Shown here piece after piece: positions 50,691 through 59,464 of a DNA stretch of 64,000 bases. A program made the position numbers and the translations under genes. This DNA is from Defluviicoccus sp. (lineage in GTDB: Bacteria; Pseudomonadota; Alphaproteobacteria; MPNO01): NCBI GenBank assembly GCA_028820505.1, contig JAPPIT010000179.1, forward strand, positions 1 to 64,000, written 5' to 3'. The notes under the pieces are model-generated. The model was not told where the DNA came from. It was given only the letters and a program-made list of their open reading frames with translations, and searched no databases. Positions within the stretch are counted from its first letter, which is position 1; every line of letters starts with the position of its first letter.

Positions 50691-52475
50691 ATGACCGATT
50701 ACGCAGCCCCGGTCCGCGACATGAGCTTCGTCATGGAAGAGCTGATCGGGCTCGATACGATCGCCGGGTTGCCGGGTCTCGACTGGGTGACCGAGGATCT
50801 GGTGCGCGCGGTGCTCGCCGAGGCCGGCAGGTTCGGCGCCGAGGTGCTCGCTCCGCTCAACCGGGTGGGCGATACGCAGGGCTGCCAGCTCAGGAACGGC
50901 GTCGTCACCACGCCCGACGGTTTCGCCGATGCCTACCGGCGGTTCGCGGAGGGCGGCTGGAACGGCACGATCGCGCAGCCGGAATATGGCGGGCAGGGCA
51001 TGCCCTGGCTGGTCGCGACTGCGATCGGGGAGATCTGGGATTCCGCCAACCTCGCCTTCAGCCTGTGCCCGATGCTGACCCAGAGCGCGATCTGGGCGCT
51101 CTCGATCCACGGCTCGCCCGAGCAGAAGGACACCTGGCTTCCCAGGTTGGTGAGCGGGGAATGGACGGGGACGATGAACCTCACCGAGCCGCACGCGGGG
51201 TCCGACGTCGGCGCGCTCAGGACCCGCGCGGTGCGCGACGGCGAGCATTACCGCATCACCGGCCAGAAGATCTTCATCACCTGGGGCGAGCACGACATGG
51301 CCGAGAACATCGTCCACACGGTGCTGGCCCGCGTCGACGGCGCGCCGGAAGGGACGCGCGGTATCTCGCTGTTCATCGTGCCGAAATACCTGGTCAACCC
51401 CGATGGCTCGCTCGGGTCCCGCAACGACCTCCGCTGCGCCGCGCTGGAGCACAAGCTCGGCATCCATGCGAGCCCCACCGCGGTGATGTCCTACGGCGAC
51501 GACGAGGGCGCGATCGGCTACCTCGTCGGCGAGGAGAACCGCGGCATGGAGTACATGTTCACGATGATGAACAACGCCCGGCTCGGGGTCGGGCGGGAAG
51601 GGCTTGCGATGGCGGAGCGCGCCTTCCAGCAGGCGCGGGACTATGCCGGCGGGCGGGTCCAGGGACGCTCGATCGCCGATCCCGCCGCCGGGCCGGTCGC
51701 CATCGTCAGGCACCCCGACGTGCGGCGCATGCTGATGACCATGAAGGCCGAGATCGAGGCGATGCGAGCGCTGTCCTACGTCGTCGCCGCGGATCTCGAC
51801 GTTGCCGGCCGCCACGAGGACGCGGAGGAGCGCGCCCGCCGCCAGGCCCGCGTCGACCTGCTGGTCCCGGTGGTCAAGGCATGGTGCAGCGACACCGGGG
51901 TGGCGGTCGCGTCCGAGGCGGTCCAGGTCCATGGCGGCGCCGGTTTCATCGAGGAGACCGGCGCGGCGCAGCACTATCGCGACTCGCGCATCACGCCGAT
52001 CTACGAGGGGACCAACGGGATCCAGGCGCTCGACCTCGTGCGGCGCAAGATCCTGGGCGACCGGGGCGCCGCCGTCGGCGATCTGATCGCGGAGATGGAC
52101 GCCTTCGCCGGAAGCGCCGGCGGCGGTGCGACGGCGCCGATCCGCGAGGCCCTGGCGGACGGCGTGGCGGCGCTGAAGGACGCCACCGGCTGGCTGCTCG
52201 ACGGCCGTCCGGCGGAGACCTGCGCGGCCGCCGCGACCCCCTATCTCGCCCTGCTCGGGACCGTCGTCGGCGGCTACCTGCTCGCGCGCTCGGCGGCGAT
52301 CGCCGAAGCGAAGGCGGAAGGCGCGGACGGGGACGAATCCTTCTACCGTTCAAAGGTCGAGACCGCCCGGTTCTACGCCGAATGCGTCCTGCCGCGCGCG
52401 GCGTCGCTGAAGCGGACGGCGATCGGGGGCGCGGCGCTGCTCGAAGGATTCGACGAACGGCGCCTCTGGCACTGA
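50691..52475 (+). CDS. Acyl-CoA dehydrogenase, DmdC/FadE-like long form
   Basis: 594 aa, FAD-dependent acyl-CoA dehydrogenase of the roughly 600-residue type with an extra C-terminal domain, as in DmdC (3-methylmercaptopropionyl-CoA dehydrogenase). Conserved: GWNGTIAQPEYGGQGMP, MNLTEPHAGSDVGALRTRAV (in parts), QKIFITWGEHD, GVGREGLAMAERAFQQA and the catalytic Glu region QHYRDSRITPIYEGTNGIQA. The last about 110 residues form the extra domain. The substrate cannot be assigned. It follows the FAD oxidase gene. Confidence 0.8.
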   Translation: MTDYAAPVRDMSFVMEELIGLDTIAGLPGLDWVTEDLVRAVLAEAGRFGAEVLAPLNRVGDTQGCQLRNGVVTTPDGFADAYRRFAEGGWNGTIAQPEYGGQGMPWLVATAIGEIWDSANLAFSLCPMLTQSAIWALSIHGSPEQKDTWLPRLVSGEWTGTMNLTEPHAGSDVGALRTRAVRDGEHYRITGQKIFITWGEHDMAENIVHTVLARVDGAPEGTRGISLFIVPKYLVNPDGSLGSRNDLRCAALEHKLGIHASPTAVMSYGDDEGAIGYLVGEENRGMEYMFTMMNNARLGVGREGLAMAERAFQQARDYAGGRVQGRSIADPAAGPVAIVRHPDVRRMLMTMKAEIEAMRALSYVVAADLDVAGRHEDAEERARRQARVDLLVPVVKAWCSDTGVAVASEAVQVHGGAGFIEETGAAQHYRDSRITPIYEGTNGIQALDLVRRKILGDRGAAVGDLIAEMDAFAGSAGGGATAPIREALADGVAALKDATGWLLDGRPAETCAAAATPYLALLGTVVGGYLLARSAAIAEAKAEGADGDESFYRSKVETARFYAECVLPRAASLKRTAIGGAALLEGFDERRLWH

Positions 52476-52496
52476 CCGGCGGCGGAGATCCCATCG

Positions 52497-52901
52497 ATGG
52501 CCATCGATACCGCGCCCTCTCCGCCCGCCGGCGATTACCTCGTCCGAACCGACGGCACGGTCCACGCCGGCACCCATGTGCTGATCGATTTCTGGGATGC
52601 GTCCCATCTCGACGACGTCGCCGTCGTGGAAAGCGCGCTGCGCGAGGCGGTCGAGGCGTGCAAGGCGACGCTGCTCCATATCCACGTGCATTCGTTCGAG
52701 GAGAACGGCGGCGTGTCGGGGGTCGCGGTGCTCGCCGAATCCCATATGAGCATCCATACCTGGCCGGAGATCGGCTTTGCCGCGTTCGACGTCTTCATGT
52801 GCGGCCGGTGCGAGCCCGAAAACGCGGTCCCCGTCCTGCGGCGCCGGTTCCGGCCCGGCCGCGAGTCGGTCGAGGTGCGGCGGCGGGGCGTCGTCGGATG
52901 A
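52497..52901 (+). CDS. speD: S-adenosylmethionine decarboxylase proenzyme
   Basis: 134 aa, class 1B (SpeH-type) AdoMet decarboxylase. Autocatalytic cleavage between Glu81 and Ser82 in VLAESHMSIHTWPE makes the pyruvoyl group on Ser82; His87 is the usual processing His, and later residues carry the catalytic Cys (FDVFMCGRC). It supplies decarboxylated AdoMet for spermidine. The stop overlaps the speE start (ATGA). Confidence 0.9.
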   Translation: MAIDTAPSPPAGDYLVRTDGTVHAGTHVLIDFWDASHLDDVAVVESALREAVEACKATLLHIHVHSFEENGGVSGVAVLAESHMSIHTWPEIGFAAFDVFMCGRCEPENAVPVLRRRFRPGRESVEVRRRGVVG

Positions 52902-53746
52902 GCGGGGCGTGGTTCGCCGAAACGCTCTACAGGGACTACCAGCAGCGCCTGAAGATCTCGAAAGTTCTCCACCGCGAGAAGACCGGCCACCAGGACCTTC
53001 TGATCTTCGAGAACCCGTATTTCGGGCGGGTGCTCGCGCTCGACGGCATCGTCCAGACGACCGAGGGCGACGAGTTCGCCTATCACGAGATGATCGTCCA
53101 CGTGCCGATGTTCGCGCACGGCAAAGCCAGGCGGGTGGCGATTGTCGGCGGCGGGGACGGCGGCGCGCTGGAAGAAGTCTTGAAGCACGATGTCGAGCGC
53201 GCCGTCATGGTCGAGCTCGACCCCGCCGTGGTCGAGCTCTCGCGCCGCTATTTGCCGACCATCTGCGGCGATGCGTTCGACGATCCGCGCGCCGAGGTGA
53301 TCTTCGCGGACGGCACCGCGTTCATGAAGTCCTGCGGCGAGACGTTCGACGTCATCATCGTCGACTCGACCGACCCCTTGGGTGCCTCGGTGGCGCTGTT
53401 CGAGCGGCCGTTCTATGCCGATTGCCACGCGCGGCTCAGCGAATCCGGCATCCTCGTCACCCAGTCCGGCGTGACCTTCATGCAGGAGCAGGAGGCCCGA
53501 GACACCTACGCCCGCATGAAGCCGCTCTTCGCCGATTCGTGGCTCTACCTCACCCAGGTGCCCACCTACGGCGCCGGCTTCATGACGCTGGGCTGGGGCA
53601 GCCGCAGCGCCGGACCCCGGGCGACGCCGCTGGAAGAGATCGAACGGCGGTTCCGCGCCGCCGACATCGAGACCCGCTACTACAACCCCCAAGCCCACGT
53701 CGCCGCCTTCGGCCTGCCGGAGTACATCCGCGCGTTGATGGGTTGA
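52898..53746 (+). CDS. speE: Spermidine synthase
   Basis: 282 aa from an ATG that overlaps the speD stop. Aminopropyltransferase motifs: VLALDGIVQTTEGDEFAYHE, VAIVGGGDGGALEEVLKH (nucleotide-binding), VELDPAVVELSRRYLP and FDVIIVDSTDPLGASVALF. It transfers aminopropyl from decarboxylated AdoMet to putrescine. speDE here is an operon coupled by translation. Confidence 0.92.
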   Translation: MSGAWFAETLYRDYQQRLKISKVLHREKTGHQDLLIFENPYFGRVLALDGIVQTTEGDEFAYHEMIVHVPMFAHGKARRVAIVGGGDGGALEEVLKHDVERAVMVELDPAVVELSRRYLPTICGDAFDDPRAEVIFADGTAFMKSCGETFDVIIVDSTDPLGASVALFERPFYADCHARLSESGILVTQSGVTFMQEQEARDTYARMKPLFADSWLYLTQVPTYGAGFMTLGWGSRSAGPRATPLEEIERRFRAADIETRYYNPQAHVAAFGLPEYIRALMG

Positions 53747-53905
53747 AGGTCCGGCCCTCATCGTCATATCGACCGGAGCCGGCCCGCAGGGGTGGCGGAG
53801 CGGAGATATCTGTCACGCACGTTGCCGCCACGCCTGCGCTGACAGATTTCTCCACTCCGCTTCGCTTCGGTCGAAATGACGGCGCCGGGATGGGCTCCGC
53901 CGCCC
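53747..53905. repeat. Family-E palindromic doublet
   Basis: GTCATATCGACCGGAGCC...GAGCGGAGATATCTGTCA faces TGACAGATTTCTCCACTCCG...TTCGGTCGAAATGAC at 53763-53880. This is a further intergenic inverted-pair family. No gene is seen. Confidence 0.65.
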
Positions 53906-55417
53906 TCACCCCGCCGTGCCGCTCTCCCTCGCGGCTTCGGCGGCCTGGCCCTGGAGCGCCCGGCGGTCGATCTTGTTGGTGCCGGACAGCGGCAAGGCAT
54001 CCATGAAGAAGACGCGGCGCGGGTGGGCGTAGGCCGGGCCGTTGGCGAGCGCGTGGGTCTTGACCGCGGCCTCGTCGATCCCGGCGTGCGGCCGCGCGAC
54101 GACGAAGGCGACCGGGACGTGGGCCTTCAGCGCGTTGGGCGCGGGGACGACCACCGCCTGCATGATGTCGGGGTGGCGTTCCAGCATCGCCTCGACAGCG
54201 CCCGGGTAGATGTTCTCCCCCGCGGTCACGAACATGTCGTCGACCCGGCCGACGAAATAGTACCAGTCGTTCGCGTCGCGCCGCAGCACGTCGCCGGTAT
54301 CGAGCCAGCCGTCGGCGAGCGCGCGCGCGGTGTCGTCGGGCAGGTTGTGGTAGCCCGCCATCACCCCCGGGCTCCTGACGTGGAGCGTTCCCTGGTCCGC
54401 ATCGGGGCCGCCGACGAGTCGGAGCTCGACCCCCTCGATGGGATAGCCCACCGTCATGCGCGGCCGCGCCAGCCCGTCCGGATGCTTCCAGGAGAACACG
54501 ATCGGCCCGCCCTCGGTGATGCCGTAGTTGAGGTTGAGGGCGGCGTTCGGGAAGGTGTCGGCGAGCGAGTCCAGAAGGTTGTCCGAGGCCGGAGCCGAGC
54601 CCATCGAGCAGGCGCGCACCGGGCTCAGATCGGTCTCCCGCAGCAGCGCCTCCTCCTGGAGGATCAGCGCATACATCGTCGGCACCCCGGTCAGCATGGT
54701 GAGCCGGAATTCCTCGATCGCCCGGATGTAGCGCCGTGCGTCGAAGCGGGCGAAGAGCACGATGGACCCGCCCGCGGCGAGCGCCGATTTGACCGCTAGC
54801 AGGGCGTTCTTGTGATAGAGCGGCGCCGAGATCACGCTTGCGTCGCCGGCCCTGAGATCGCGGGTCTCGACCAGCCTGTCGATCATCCAGCACTGGCCGG
54901 CATGGTCGAGCAACACCCCCTTGGGCCGGCCGGTCGAGCCCGAGGTGTAGGGCTGCTCGGCGATGTCGCCCGGTTGCGGGACGAAGGGCGCCGCGGGCTC
55001 CAGGGTCGTGAATTCGCCCCATCCTTCCCCGTCGAAGGAGACCCGCGCCGCGCCGTCGGGCGGGTCGAACGCGAAATCGCCGTCCGCGAAGACGATCCTG
55101 GCGCCCGAGTCCTCGACGATGAAGCGGATCGTCTCCGCCGGCAGCTTGATGTTGACCATCACCGGTACGCAGCCCGCTCGCATCGCCCCGAACAGCGCGA
55201 CCAGGTATTCGAGGCGGTTGACCGCGCAGATCGCCACCCGGTCGCCGCGCCCGAGCCCGCGCGCCGCAAGCCCCGCCGCCATCGCGCCGCAGGCGCGGTC
55301 GAGCTCGCGGTGGCTCAGGGTCCTGGGCCGGTCGGGGTCGTACAGGTCGACGATGGCCGGGTCGTCGCTCCCGGCATGAGCCGCGAAGATGCAGCCCAGA
55401 TTGCGGGCCCGCGTCAT
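53906..55417 (-). CDS. AMP-dependent acyl-CoA ligase
   Basis: 503 aa. P-loop YTSGSTGRPKGVLLDHAG, followed by NLNYGITEGGPIVFSWK, WLDTGDVLRRDANDWYYFVG (hinge) and the catalytic Lys in LPLSGTNKIDRRAL. A class I adenylate-forming enzyme; long-chain or aromatic substrate unknown. Its start overlaps the stop of the alcohol dehydrogenase gene by 4 nt (ATGA-type), so both are in one operon. Confidence 0.78.
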   Translation of the reverse strand: MTRARNLGCIFAAHAGSDDPAIVDLYDPDRPRTLSHRELDRACGAMAAGLAARGLGRGDRVAICAVNRLEYLVALFGAMRAGCVPVMVNIKLPAETIRFIVEDSGARIVFADGDFAFDPPDGAARVSFDGEGWGEFTTLEPAAPFVPQPGDIAEQPYTSGSTGRPKGVLLDHAGQCWMIDRLVETRDLRAGDASVISAPLYHKNALLAVKSALAAGGSIVLFARFDARRYIRAIEEFRLTMLTGVPTMYALILQEEALLRETDLSPVRACSMGSAPASDNLLDSLADTFPNAALNLNYGITEGGPIVFSWKHPDGLARPRMTVGYPIEGVELRLVGGPDADQGTLHVRSPGVMAGYHNLPDDTARALADGWLDTGDVLRRDANDWYYFVGRVDDMFVTAGENIYPGAVEAMLERHPDIMQAVVVPAPNALKAHVPVAFVVARPHAGIDEAAVKTHALANGPAYAHPRRVFFMDALPLSGTNKIDRRALQGQAAEAARESGTAG

Positions 55418-56427
55418 GGCTCGATGATTATCTTTCCGATCACTTCGCGGTCGCGCAGCCGGCGGACGCCCTCCCTGGTCTCTTCCAAGGGCAGCACGCA
55501 GTCGATGACCGGCTCCAGCTTGCCCTCCCGGATCAGGTCCATCAGCCGGGTCAAATCCTCCGGCGCCCAGCTGTTTGAGCCCAGCACCTTGAGCTCGAAG
55601 GTCCAGATATAGCGGAGGTCGGTGTTCGGGTCGTAACCCGCCGTCGCGCCGCAGGTCATCAGCCTTCCGCCCCGCTTGAGCGCCTTCATGCTCGGCACCC
55701 AGGTATCGCCGCCGGTGAAGTTGACCACCATGTCCACGCCGCCGGTGAAGCGCCGGCGGTGCGGCTTCTCGTAAAGCTTCCAGATCTCGCGCTCGAACTG
55801 GGTCTCGGTGTAGTCGATCACGTGATCGGCGCCCCAGGACTTCAGCGCCTCGAGCTTCTCCGGCGTCGACCCGCAGGCCACCACCTCGGCGCCGATCAGC
55901 TTGGCGAGCAGCACGCAGCAGGAGCCCACCCCGCCGCTCGCGCCGAGGATCAGGATGCGCTCCCCCTCCTTCAGCCCGCCCTGGGTGAACAGCATGCGGT
56001 GCGCGGTGCCGTAGGCGACCGGCAGCGAGGCGGCCTGGGCGTGGGTCACGCCGTCCGGGATCGGGATCAGCCGGGTCGCGTCGACGAGGCAGTATTCGGC
56101 GGTCCCGCCCAGCACCATCTCGCCCATCAGCCCCTTTTCCGGGGTTATCGGGTCGAGCGGGTTGACCAGCACGTCGTCGCCTGCGCTCCAGCCCTCGACG
56201 CCCGGGCCGACCTCGACGATCTCGCCCGCGATGTCGAGCCCGATGATCATCGGCATCGGCACCTTGATCCCCGGCATGCCGTCGCAGGTGAACACGTCGT
56301 GATAGTTGAGCGAGGTCGCGCCGACGCGGATCGTCACCTGGCCCTCGCCGACCTCCGGGTCCGGGAAGTCGGTCTCAAGCCTCAGCGCATTGATTCCGCC
56401 GTGTTCGCGCAAGCAGACCGCTCGCAT
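55414..56427 (-). CDS. Zinc-type alcohol dehydrogenase / quinone oxidoreductase (MDR)
   Basis: 337 aa medium-chain dehydrogenase. YHDVFTCDGMPGIKVPMPMI, GLDIAGEIVEVGPGVEGW and the Rossmann motif ILGASGGVGSCCVLLAKLIGA are present, with the following VACGSTPEKLEALKSWGADHVI. The zinc ligands are not in the usual pattern; it resembles enoyl/quinone reductase-like members. NAD(P)-dependent. Operon with the CoA ligase downstream. Confidence 0.75.
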   Translation of the reverse strand: MRAVCLREHGGINALRLETDFPDPEVGEGQVTIRVGATSLNYHDVFTCDGMPGIKVPMPMIIGLDIAGEIVEVGPGVEGWSAGDDVLVNPLDPITPEKGLMGEMVLGGTAEYCLVDATRLIPIPDGVTHAQAASLPVAYGTAHRMLFTQGGLKEGERILILGASGGVGSCCVLLAKLIGAEVVACGSTPEKLEALKSWGADHVIDYTETQFEREIWKLYEKPHRRRFTGGVDMVVNFTGGDTWVPSMKALKRGGRLMTCGATAGYDPNTDLRYIWTFELKVLGSNSWAPEDLTRLMDLIREGKLEPVIDCVLPLEETREGVRRLRDREVIGKIIIEP

Positions 56428-56905
56428 GACAGTCCCCCGCCGTCGGTGATTGGATCGGTGGCCGAAGCCTCAGGGTCCTCACCCGGAGCGCCGCCGTCAA
56501 GTCTGGGGGGTGTCCGTCCCGCCCCTCTGACGTCATCCCTGAAACAAGTCCATTGCTGTCCGGTTTAGCATTTCGACGCGGGCTTTGCTCCGAAGGTCTG
56601 GTGGGGCGGGTTTTCTCCGGCACTCCCCTCCCTCCCGGTCGTCATGCCCGGACTTGTTCCGGGCATCCACGTCCCTCCGCCGCCTCGCCCGCTCCCGGCT
56701 CGCACCGCGATACCGCAGACGTGGATGCCCGGAACAAGTCCGGGCATGACAATGGGGGAAACAGGGGCCGCGTCTCCGGCCGGCCGAAGAGTATTGCCGA
56801 TGCCGAAAGCGCGGCTACGCGGCTTGCGTCGCCACCACCCGTTGGCCGAGCGCGTGAAGGGCGGTCTCGACCTAGCCGATTGGCGGCACGTGGATCGTCC
56901 GACGC
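56428..56905. repeat. Intergenic region with family-B repeats
   Basis: A degenerate family-B arm (GACGTCATCCCTGAAACAAG...GCTGTCCGGTTTAGC) lies at about 56530-56569. A perfect doublet at 56641-56750 has arms GTCATGCCCGGACTTGTTCC followed by GGGCATCCACGTC, and its inverse. No gene is evident. Confidence 0.7.
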
Positions 56906-58081
56906 CTAAAGCAGCGCGTTGTTCGGCTTCAGGCCGGCGGCGACGCGGCCGAACTCGGCGCCGTTGATCTCCCAGGAGAGGTGGATCTGGTGCTTGGCGG
57001 CGTGGACGTCGCGGTGCTGACGCTGGAGGGCGTTGTCGCGATAGTTGGCCCTGGCCCCGCAGACGCTGTGGATCAGGTCGACCGCCTTGACGCAGCACTG
57101 CGCCGCGTAGGCGCCGTTGCGCCGCCATCGCGCCCGGTCGATCAGCGGGAACGGCGCGCCGCGCGCGATGAGCGCATGGGCCTCCATCCAGTCCTCGCGG
57201 ACCAGGAGCCGGGCGACATCGACCATCTGCGCGGCCTCGGCGAGCTTGAGCTGGACCGTGACGTGCTCGGCGACGCGCGAGCGGTTGTAGGTCGAGACCT
57301 GGTCCCTGAGATAGGCCGCGTAATCGTCGTAAGCCGCCTGCGCCGCGCCGATCATCGGCGCCGCCACCAGATGGGGGATGATGGGGAGCAACGGCAGCCG
57401 GTAGGCATCGCTCATCCCCTCGGTTTCCGGCGGGTAGCCCTCCCGCGAGGGCGCCATGTCGAGCACCATGTGCGCGGGGACGAAGACGTCCGAGCACGCG
57501 ACGTCCTTGCTGCCCGTCCCGATCAGACCCGAGACGTGCCAGGTATCGATGATTTCGATGTCGGCGGCGCGCACCAGCACGATGCGCGGGCCGGGCGCCG
57601 CGTCGGACGGCCCCCGGCCGATCGCGCCCAGCATCATCCAGTCGCTCGAATCCACCCCGCTCGCATAGGGCCAGCGCCCCGTGAGCCGGTAGCCGCCCTC
57701 CGCCGGCGCGAGCTTGCCGGCCGGGAAGACCAGCGTGGAGCCGATCAGCGCCTTCGGGTTCTCGCCCCAGATCTCCTCCTCCGCCCCGTCGGGCCAGTAG
57801 GGCAGCATCCAGTTATGCGCGACGATGTTGATATAGACCCAGGAGGTGGCGGCGCAGCCGCGGCCGAGCTCGATCGTCACGTCGATCATGACGCCGTAAT
57901 CGGTCTCCACCCCGCCGTAACGCTCGGGCTTCAGGATGTCCCACAGCCCGGCGCTCCGCAGGTCCTCGATCGTCTCGTCCGGGATGCGGCGGATGCGCTC
58001 GGCCTCCGGCGCGCGCTCCCGCAGCACCGGGATCAGGCCCCGGGCGGCCTCCAGGATCTCGTCGCGGGCGGGCTCCGGCAT
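56906..58081 (-). CDS. Acyl-CoA dehydrogenase-fold flavin monooxygenase (HsaA/HpaH-like)
   Basis: 391 aa, the length of the two-component FMN/FADH2 monooxygenase oxygenase subunits (HsaA, HpaH). AERIRRIPDETIEDLRSAGL and WDILKPERYGGVETDYGVM are family-like; GLIGTGSKDVACSDVFVPAH (split as seen) and the final HRDVHAAKHQIHLSWE stretch fit the flavin-binding His/Trp region. It would hydroxylate a phenolic or similar substrate using reduced flavin from a separate reductase. No reductase is adjacent. Divergent from the binding-protein gene. Confidence 0.7.
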   Translation of the reverse strand: MPEPARDEILEAARGLIPVLRERAPEAERIRRIPDETIEDLRSAGLWDILKPERYGGVETDYGVMIDVTIELGRGCAATSWVYINIVAHNWMLPYWPDGAEEEIWGENPKALIGSTLVFPAGKLAPAEGGYRLTGRWPYASGVDSSDWMMLGAIGRGPSDAAPGPRIVLVRAADIEIIDTWHVSGLIGTGSKDVACSDVFVPAHMVLDMAPSREGYPPETEGMSDAYRLPLLPIIPHLVAAPMIGAAQAAYDDYAAYLRDQVSTYNRSRVAEHVTVQLKLAEAAQMVDVARLLVREDWMEAHALIARGAPFPLIDRARWRRNGAYAAQCCVKAVDLIHSVCGARANYRDNALQRQHRDVHAAKHQIHLSWEINGAEFGRVAAGLKPNNALL

Positions 58082-58159
58082 GGCCGGAGTTTAGGAAGTC
58101 GCCCCTATGGGGTCCATCGGACCGATCTCCTATGATGGGCGCGCAACGGGGAGGGATCG

Positions 58160-59155
58160 GTGGCGAACGAGCTCAGGCTGACGCTGGCGAGCGGCGACTA
58201 TGAGAGCATCCGCGCGCTGAAGGAGGGAACGGTCGCGCCCGACGGTGTGGCGCTCAACGTGCTGACCGACATGGATTCGTCGACCCGGCACTGGCGGATG
58301 CTGCGGAACCGCGATTTCGACGTCTGCGAGCTCTCGCTCTCGTCCTATCTGGTGGCGAAGGACCAGGACTATCCTCTGGAGGCGATCCCGGTTTTCCTCC
58401 ACCGGCGGTTCCGCCACGGCTTCATCTTCGTCAACACCGGCGCCGGGATAGCCGAGCCGAAGGACCTGATCGGCAGGCGGATCGGTGTGAAGACCTTCCA
58501 GACCACGGCGATCCTCTGGCTGCGCGGCATTCTGGAGCACGAGTACGGCGTGCCGCACACGGAAGTGCAATGGGTCTCCGAGCTGATCGAGGACGTCGAG
58601 TTCACGCCCGGGCCCGGCCTCAAACTCGAACGTGCGCCGGCGGGAAAACGGGTCGAGGACATGCTGGCCGAGGGCGAGATCGATGCCTGCCTGCACGCCG
58701 ACGTGATCGACCCGATCGTCGACGGCGACTCGCGCGTCGGCCGGCTGTTCGAGAACTACGCCGAGATCGAGCGCGAGTATTTCCGGCGCACCGGAATCTT
58801 CCCGATCATGCACGTGACCGCGATCCGGAAGGAGTTGGTCGACGCCCATCCTTGGCTCGCGCGGAACCTGATGAACGCGTTCGAGGCGTCGAAAGCGGCG
58901 TCCTACGCGCGGCTCCGCAACCCCCGGATCGTGCCGCTCGCCTGGTACAACTCCTACCGCGACGAGGAGATCGCCTTCTTCGGCGGCGAGGACCCGTGGC
59001 AGTACGGGCTCGGCGAGGCCAACCGCCGCAACCTCGAGACCGCCATCGGCTACTCGCACGATTGCGGGCTGATCCGGAAACGGCTCGCGGTCGACGACAT
59101 CTTCATCGAGCCCGCGGCCGATGCGGGCCGCGCCCGGGCGAAGCGGGTGCAATGA
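58160..59155 (+). CDS. 4,5-dihydroxyphthalate decarboxylase-like / ABC substrate-binding-fold protein
   Basis: 331 aa, GTG start after GGGAGGG. LRLTLASGDYESIRALKEGT, then LSSYLVAKDQDYPLEAIPVF and LIGRRIGVKTFQTTAILWLR. No signal peptide, so it is the cytoplasmic member of the binding-protein fold that includes 4,5-dihydroxyphthalate decarboxylase. The reaction is probable but not proven. A short membrane protein gene follows after 28 nt. Confidence 0.65.
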   Translation: MANELRLTLASGDYESIRALKEGTVAPDGVALNVLTDMDSSTRHWRMLRNRDFDVCELSLSSYLVAKDQDYPLEAIPVFLHRRFRHGFIFVNTGAGIAEPKDLIGRRIGVKTFQTTAILWLRGILEHEYGVPHTEVQWVSELIEDVEFTPGPGLKLERAPAGKRVEDMLAEGEIDACLHADVIDPIVDGDSRVGRLFENYAEIEREYFRRTGIFPIMHVTAIRKELVDAHPWLARNLMNAFEASKAASYARLRNPRIVPLAWYNSYRDEEIAFFGGEDPWQYGLGEANRRNLETAIGYSHDCGLIRKRLAVDDIFIEPAADAGRARAKRVQ

Positions 59156-59183
59156 TTCGCGCGCGCGGGAGGGGAGGGCGATC

Positions 59184-59345
59184 GTGACCGACACCTGGCG
59201 CATCAGGCAGGCGGTCAGGATGCACCTCGCCCGCCCCGACGAGAAGGTCGGCCGGCCGATCCCGCTCAGGACCGCGGCGATCTGGTGGTGCGTCCTGATG
59301 GCGATCTGCCTGCCCGGCGCGGCGTATTTCCTGGGGTACTGGTAG
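59184..59345 (+). CDS. Small single-helix membrane protein (53 aa)
   Basis: 53 aa from the GTG at 59184, with GGGGAGGG about 5 nt upstream. The N-terminal half is basic (TWRIRQAVRMHLARPDEKVG). The C-terminal half is one hydrophobic segment (IWWCVLMAICLPGAAYFLG). It follows the phthalate-decarboxylase-like gene and is likely co-transcribed. No family recognised. Confidence 0.5.
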   Translation: MTDTWRIRQAVRMHLARPDEKVGRPIPLRTAAIWWCVLMAICLPGAAYFLGYW

Positions 59346-59351
59346 GGTGCT

Positions 59352-59462
59352 GCGTCCCTCGATACGGCGCTGGCGCGCCTACTCGGGATGAGGAGAATTT
59401 TCCGGCACCTGCAACATTTCCCTCATCCTGAGTAGCGGCGAAGCCGCGTATCGAAGGATGCG
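59352..59462. repeat. Family-D doublet
   Basis: Left: CGTCCCTCGATACGGCGCTG...GCCTACTCGGGATGAGG. Right: CCTCATCCTGAGTAGCGGCG...CGCGTATCGAAGGATGCG. The inner stems of the two arms differ, as at 46467 and 5087. Confidence 0.7.
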
Positions 59463-59464
59463 CC

